The notes under the pieces: generated by a model
The model's database searches: none
What the model saw: only the letters and a program-made list of their open reading frames with translations
Told to the model about the DNA's origin: nothing
In this document: positions 63,012 to 64,000 of the stretch, one piece after another
Layout of the letters: each line of letters begins with the position of its first letter
Position numbering within the stretch: the first letter of the stretch is position 1
DNA from: Woeseiaceae bacterium
GTDB lineage: Bacteria; Pseudomonadota; Gammaproteobacteria; Steroidobacterales; Woeseiaceae
NCBI GenBank assembly: GCA_028280615.1
Contig: JANQLK010000032.1
Span: forward strand, 1-64,000
DNA length: 64,000 bases
Reading direction: 5' to 3'
Position numbers and translations under genes: made by a program

Positions 63012-63467
63012 ATGAGTTCCGATATACGCCGAACGCTGGCCCGCGCCGTCGGCAACCCGGCCTGGGTATGCTTCCTGTGGTTCGGCATGACGGCGGGCAT
63101 CGTGCTGCTCGCGACGCCGCTCAGGTTCACGGCGCAGAGCATCACGCGGCCCGTCGCGCTGGACGTCGGCCGGGTCGTGTTCACGGCGCTCAATCGCGCC
63201 GAGCTCGTCGCGCTCATCGTGTTGCTCATCGTCGTGCGAGTGAGTGGCCGCGCCGCGCGCTGGTGGGCGGCCGCCGGCATACTCGCGCTGATACTCATCG
63301 CCCAGAACGCCTGGCTCCTGCCGGCGCTCGCCGAGCGCACGGACATGATCCTGGCCGGCATCGAGCCGCCGGCATCGCATCTGCACGCGACGTATTCGTC
63401 ACTCGAACTCGTAAAGCTCGGCATCCTGCTGATCGGCGGTTTCACGGCCCTCGGAGAGACCCGATGA
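63012..63467 (+). CDS. Hypothetical four-TM membrane protein
   Basis: This 151-residue protein has hydrophobic segments near 19-37, 62-80, 84-105 and 130-147 (AWVCFLWFGMTAGIVLLAT, AELVALIVLLIVVRV, WAAAGILALILIAQNAWLL, LVKLGILLIGGFTAL), similar in layout to DUF4149-like proteins. GAGAGGG precedes the ATG. Its stop overlaps the next start (ATGA), linking it to an ion channel gene. Confidence 0.65.
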   Translation: MSSDIRRTLARAVGNPAWVCFLWFGMTAGIVLLATPLRFTAQSITRPVALDVGRVVFTALNRAELVALIVLLIVVRVSGRAARWWAAAGILALILIAQNAWLLPALAERTDMILAGIEPPASHLHATYSSLELVKLGILLIGGFTALGETR

Positions 63468-63907
63468 TCGCGGGCGAGTACCTGTTCGTCGCGTTCGTCA
63501 CTTCGATGATCGTCCTCATGAGCGCCTATGTGCATTACGAGGGCTTGAGGCTGATCACCGACCGCCTGCCGGACTCGATACTCCACAACCGGCGCCGCGT
63601 TTTGCTGTCGATCCTGTTGCTGTTGCTCTTGCACGTGGTGCAGATCTGGATTTTCGGGCTCACCTATCTGTGGCTGCTCGAATCAGGCGAGTACGGCTCG
63701 ATAGAGGGCATCAGCAAGGCATCGCTGGTCGACAGCATCTACTACTCGGCAATGGTCTATACGACGATCGGCTTTGGCGACCTGTATCCGACCGGGCCGA
63801 TCCGACTCATGACCGGCATGGAGGGCATCACGGGCCTCACGATGATTACCTGGTCGGCCTCGTTCACGTTCATCGAGATGGGCAAGGACTGGCACAACCA
63901 TGACTGA
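63464..63907 (+). CDS. Two-TM ion channel protein (K+-channel-like)
   Basis: This 147-residue protein has a hydrophobic N-terminal helix, a second helix (VLLSILLLLLLHVVQIWIFGLTYLWLL), a pore helix with selectivity-filter sequence TTIGFGDLYP, and an inner helix (GMEGITGLTMITWSASFTFI). The filter TIGFGD is the K+-selective signature. No ligand-binding domain is attached, so gating is unknown. Coupled to the preceding membrane protein; its end overlaps the next start by eight bases. Confidence 0.85.
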   Translation: MIAGEYLFVAFVTSMIVLMSAYVHYEGLRLITDRLPDSILHNRRRVLLSILLLLLLHVVQIWIFGLTYLWLLESGEYGSIEGISKASLVDSIYYSAMVYTTIGFGDLYPTGPIRLMTGMEGITGLTMITWSASFTFIEMGKDWHNHD

Positions 63908-64000
63908 GGCCGACGCGCTGCCCGTCGCCGCGGACGCCGCGGGGGAGGAATGGACCGAGTCGACCACCCTCGATGCCGGCGACGGCCACCGGATACACGC
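63900..64000 (+). CDS. Probable alpha/beta hydrolase, partial (runs off right edge)
   Basis: Only 33 codons are visible from the ATG at 63900 (MTEADALPVAADAAGEEW, then TLDAGDGHRIHA). The DGHRIHA segment resembles the first strand of alpha/beta hydrolases, which is weak evidence. The start overlaps the channel gene stop by eight bases, indicating the same operon. Confidence 0.45.
   Translation, partial: MTEADALPVAADAAGEEWTESTTLDAGDGHRIH

Overview
The window is GC-rich, densely coded DNA from a free-living, aerobic, Gram-negative gammaproteobacterium. The evidence is paired OxyR/Dps, a CpxRA-like envelope-stress pair, a TonB receptor with FecI/FecR, several outer-membrane barrels, lipoproteins, and a birA-coaX-SPOR-tRNA-Thr block of the kind found in gammaproteobacteria. 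A PEP-CTERM protein, ECF sigma/TPR-kinase pairs and many catabolic or redox genes would fit a marine Woeseia/Steroidobacter-like lineage. That placement is inference, since no rRNA is present.

Layout. 0-2.3 kb: a DUF222-type HNH endonuclease gene cut by the left edge with a LexA-like box, a PEP-CTERM protein and decayed reading frames. 2.3-10.1 kb: a GbsR-type regulator, a cupin lipoprotein divergent from a DASS transporter, an Ada/AlkA fusion with Ogt, then peroxiredoxin-glutaredoxin and Dps divergent from OxyR. 10.2-13.3 kb: two c-type cytochrome lipoproteins. 13.4-17.3 kb: an ECF sigma factor divergent from a Ser/Thr kinase with TPRs, then an NTR-like secreted protein. 17.4-26.6 kb: cardiolipin synthase, a LuxR-hydrolase regulator divergent from a diiron oxygenase, SDR, aldo/keto reductase/LysR, an OFA-type transporter and a cNMP-binding protein. 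26.6-31.8 kb: a CpxRA-like system with an EF-hand protein, a barrel protein and a DUF4397-type lipoprotein, linked by three similar CpxR-like boxes. 31.8-45.8 kb: a broken ECF sigma copy, a winged-helix/TolB-propeller regulator, secreted proteins, carbonic anhydrase, and a FecI-FecR-TonB receptor set.

46.26-54.27 kb is a visibly AT-richer island. It is bounded on the right by an intact tRNA-Thr(UGU) gene and on the left by a diverged copy of that tRNA's 3' half. It holds a SLATT-type two-TM protein between two copies of a palindromic repeat, two unrecognised proteins, and a tight three-gene operon: SIR2-domain protein, 174-aa middle protein, SMC/Rad50-like ATPase with zinc hook. This has the shape of an ABC-three-component/Lamassu-like anti-phage system with a SIR2 effector and is the most interesting object in the window. 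No integrase remains.

54.4-64 kb returns to core-type genes: SPOR protein, coaX, birA and plsY on the minus strand, a lipid kinase divergent from them, then an M61 protease with two guanidino-hydrolase (CtlX-like) genes in an overlapping minus-strand operon, and a plus-strand run with a two-TM ion channel that leaves the window in a probable alpha/beta hydrolase gene.
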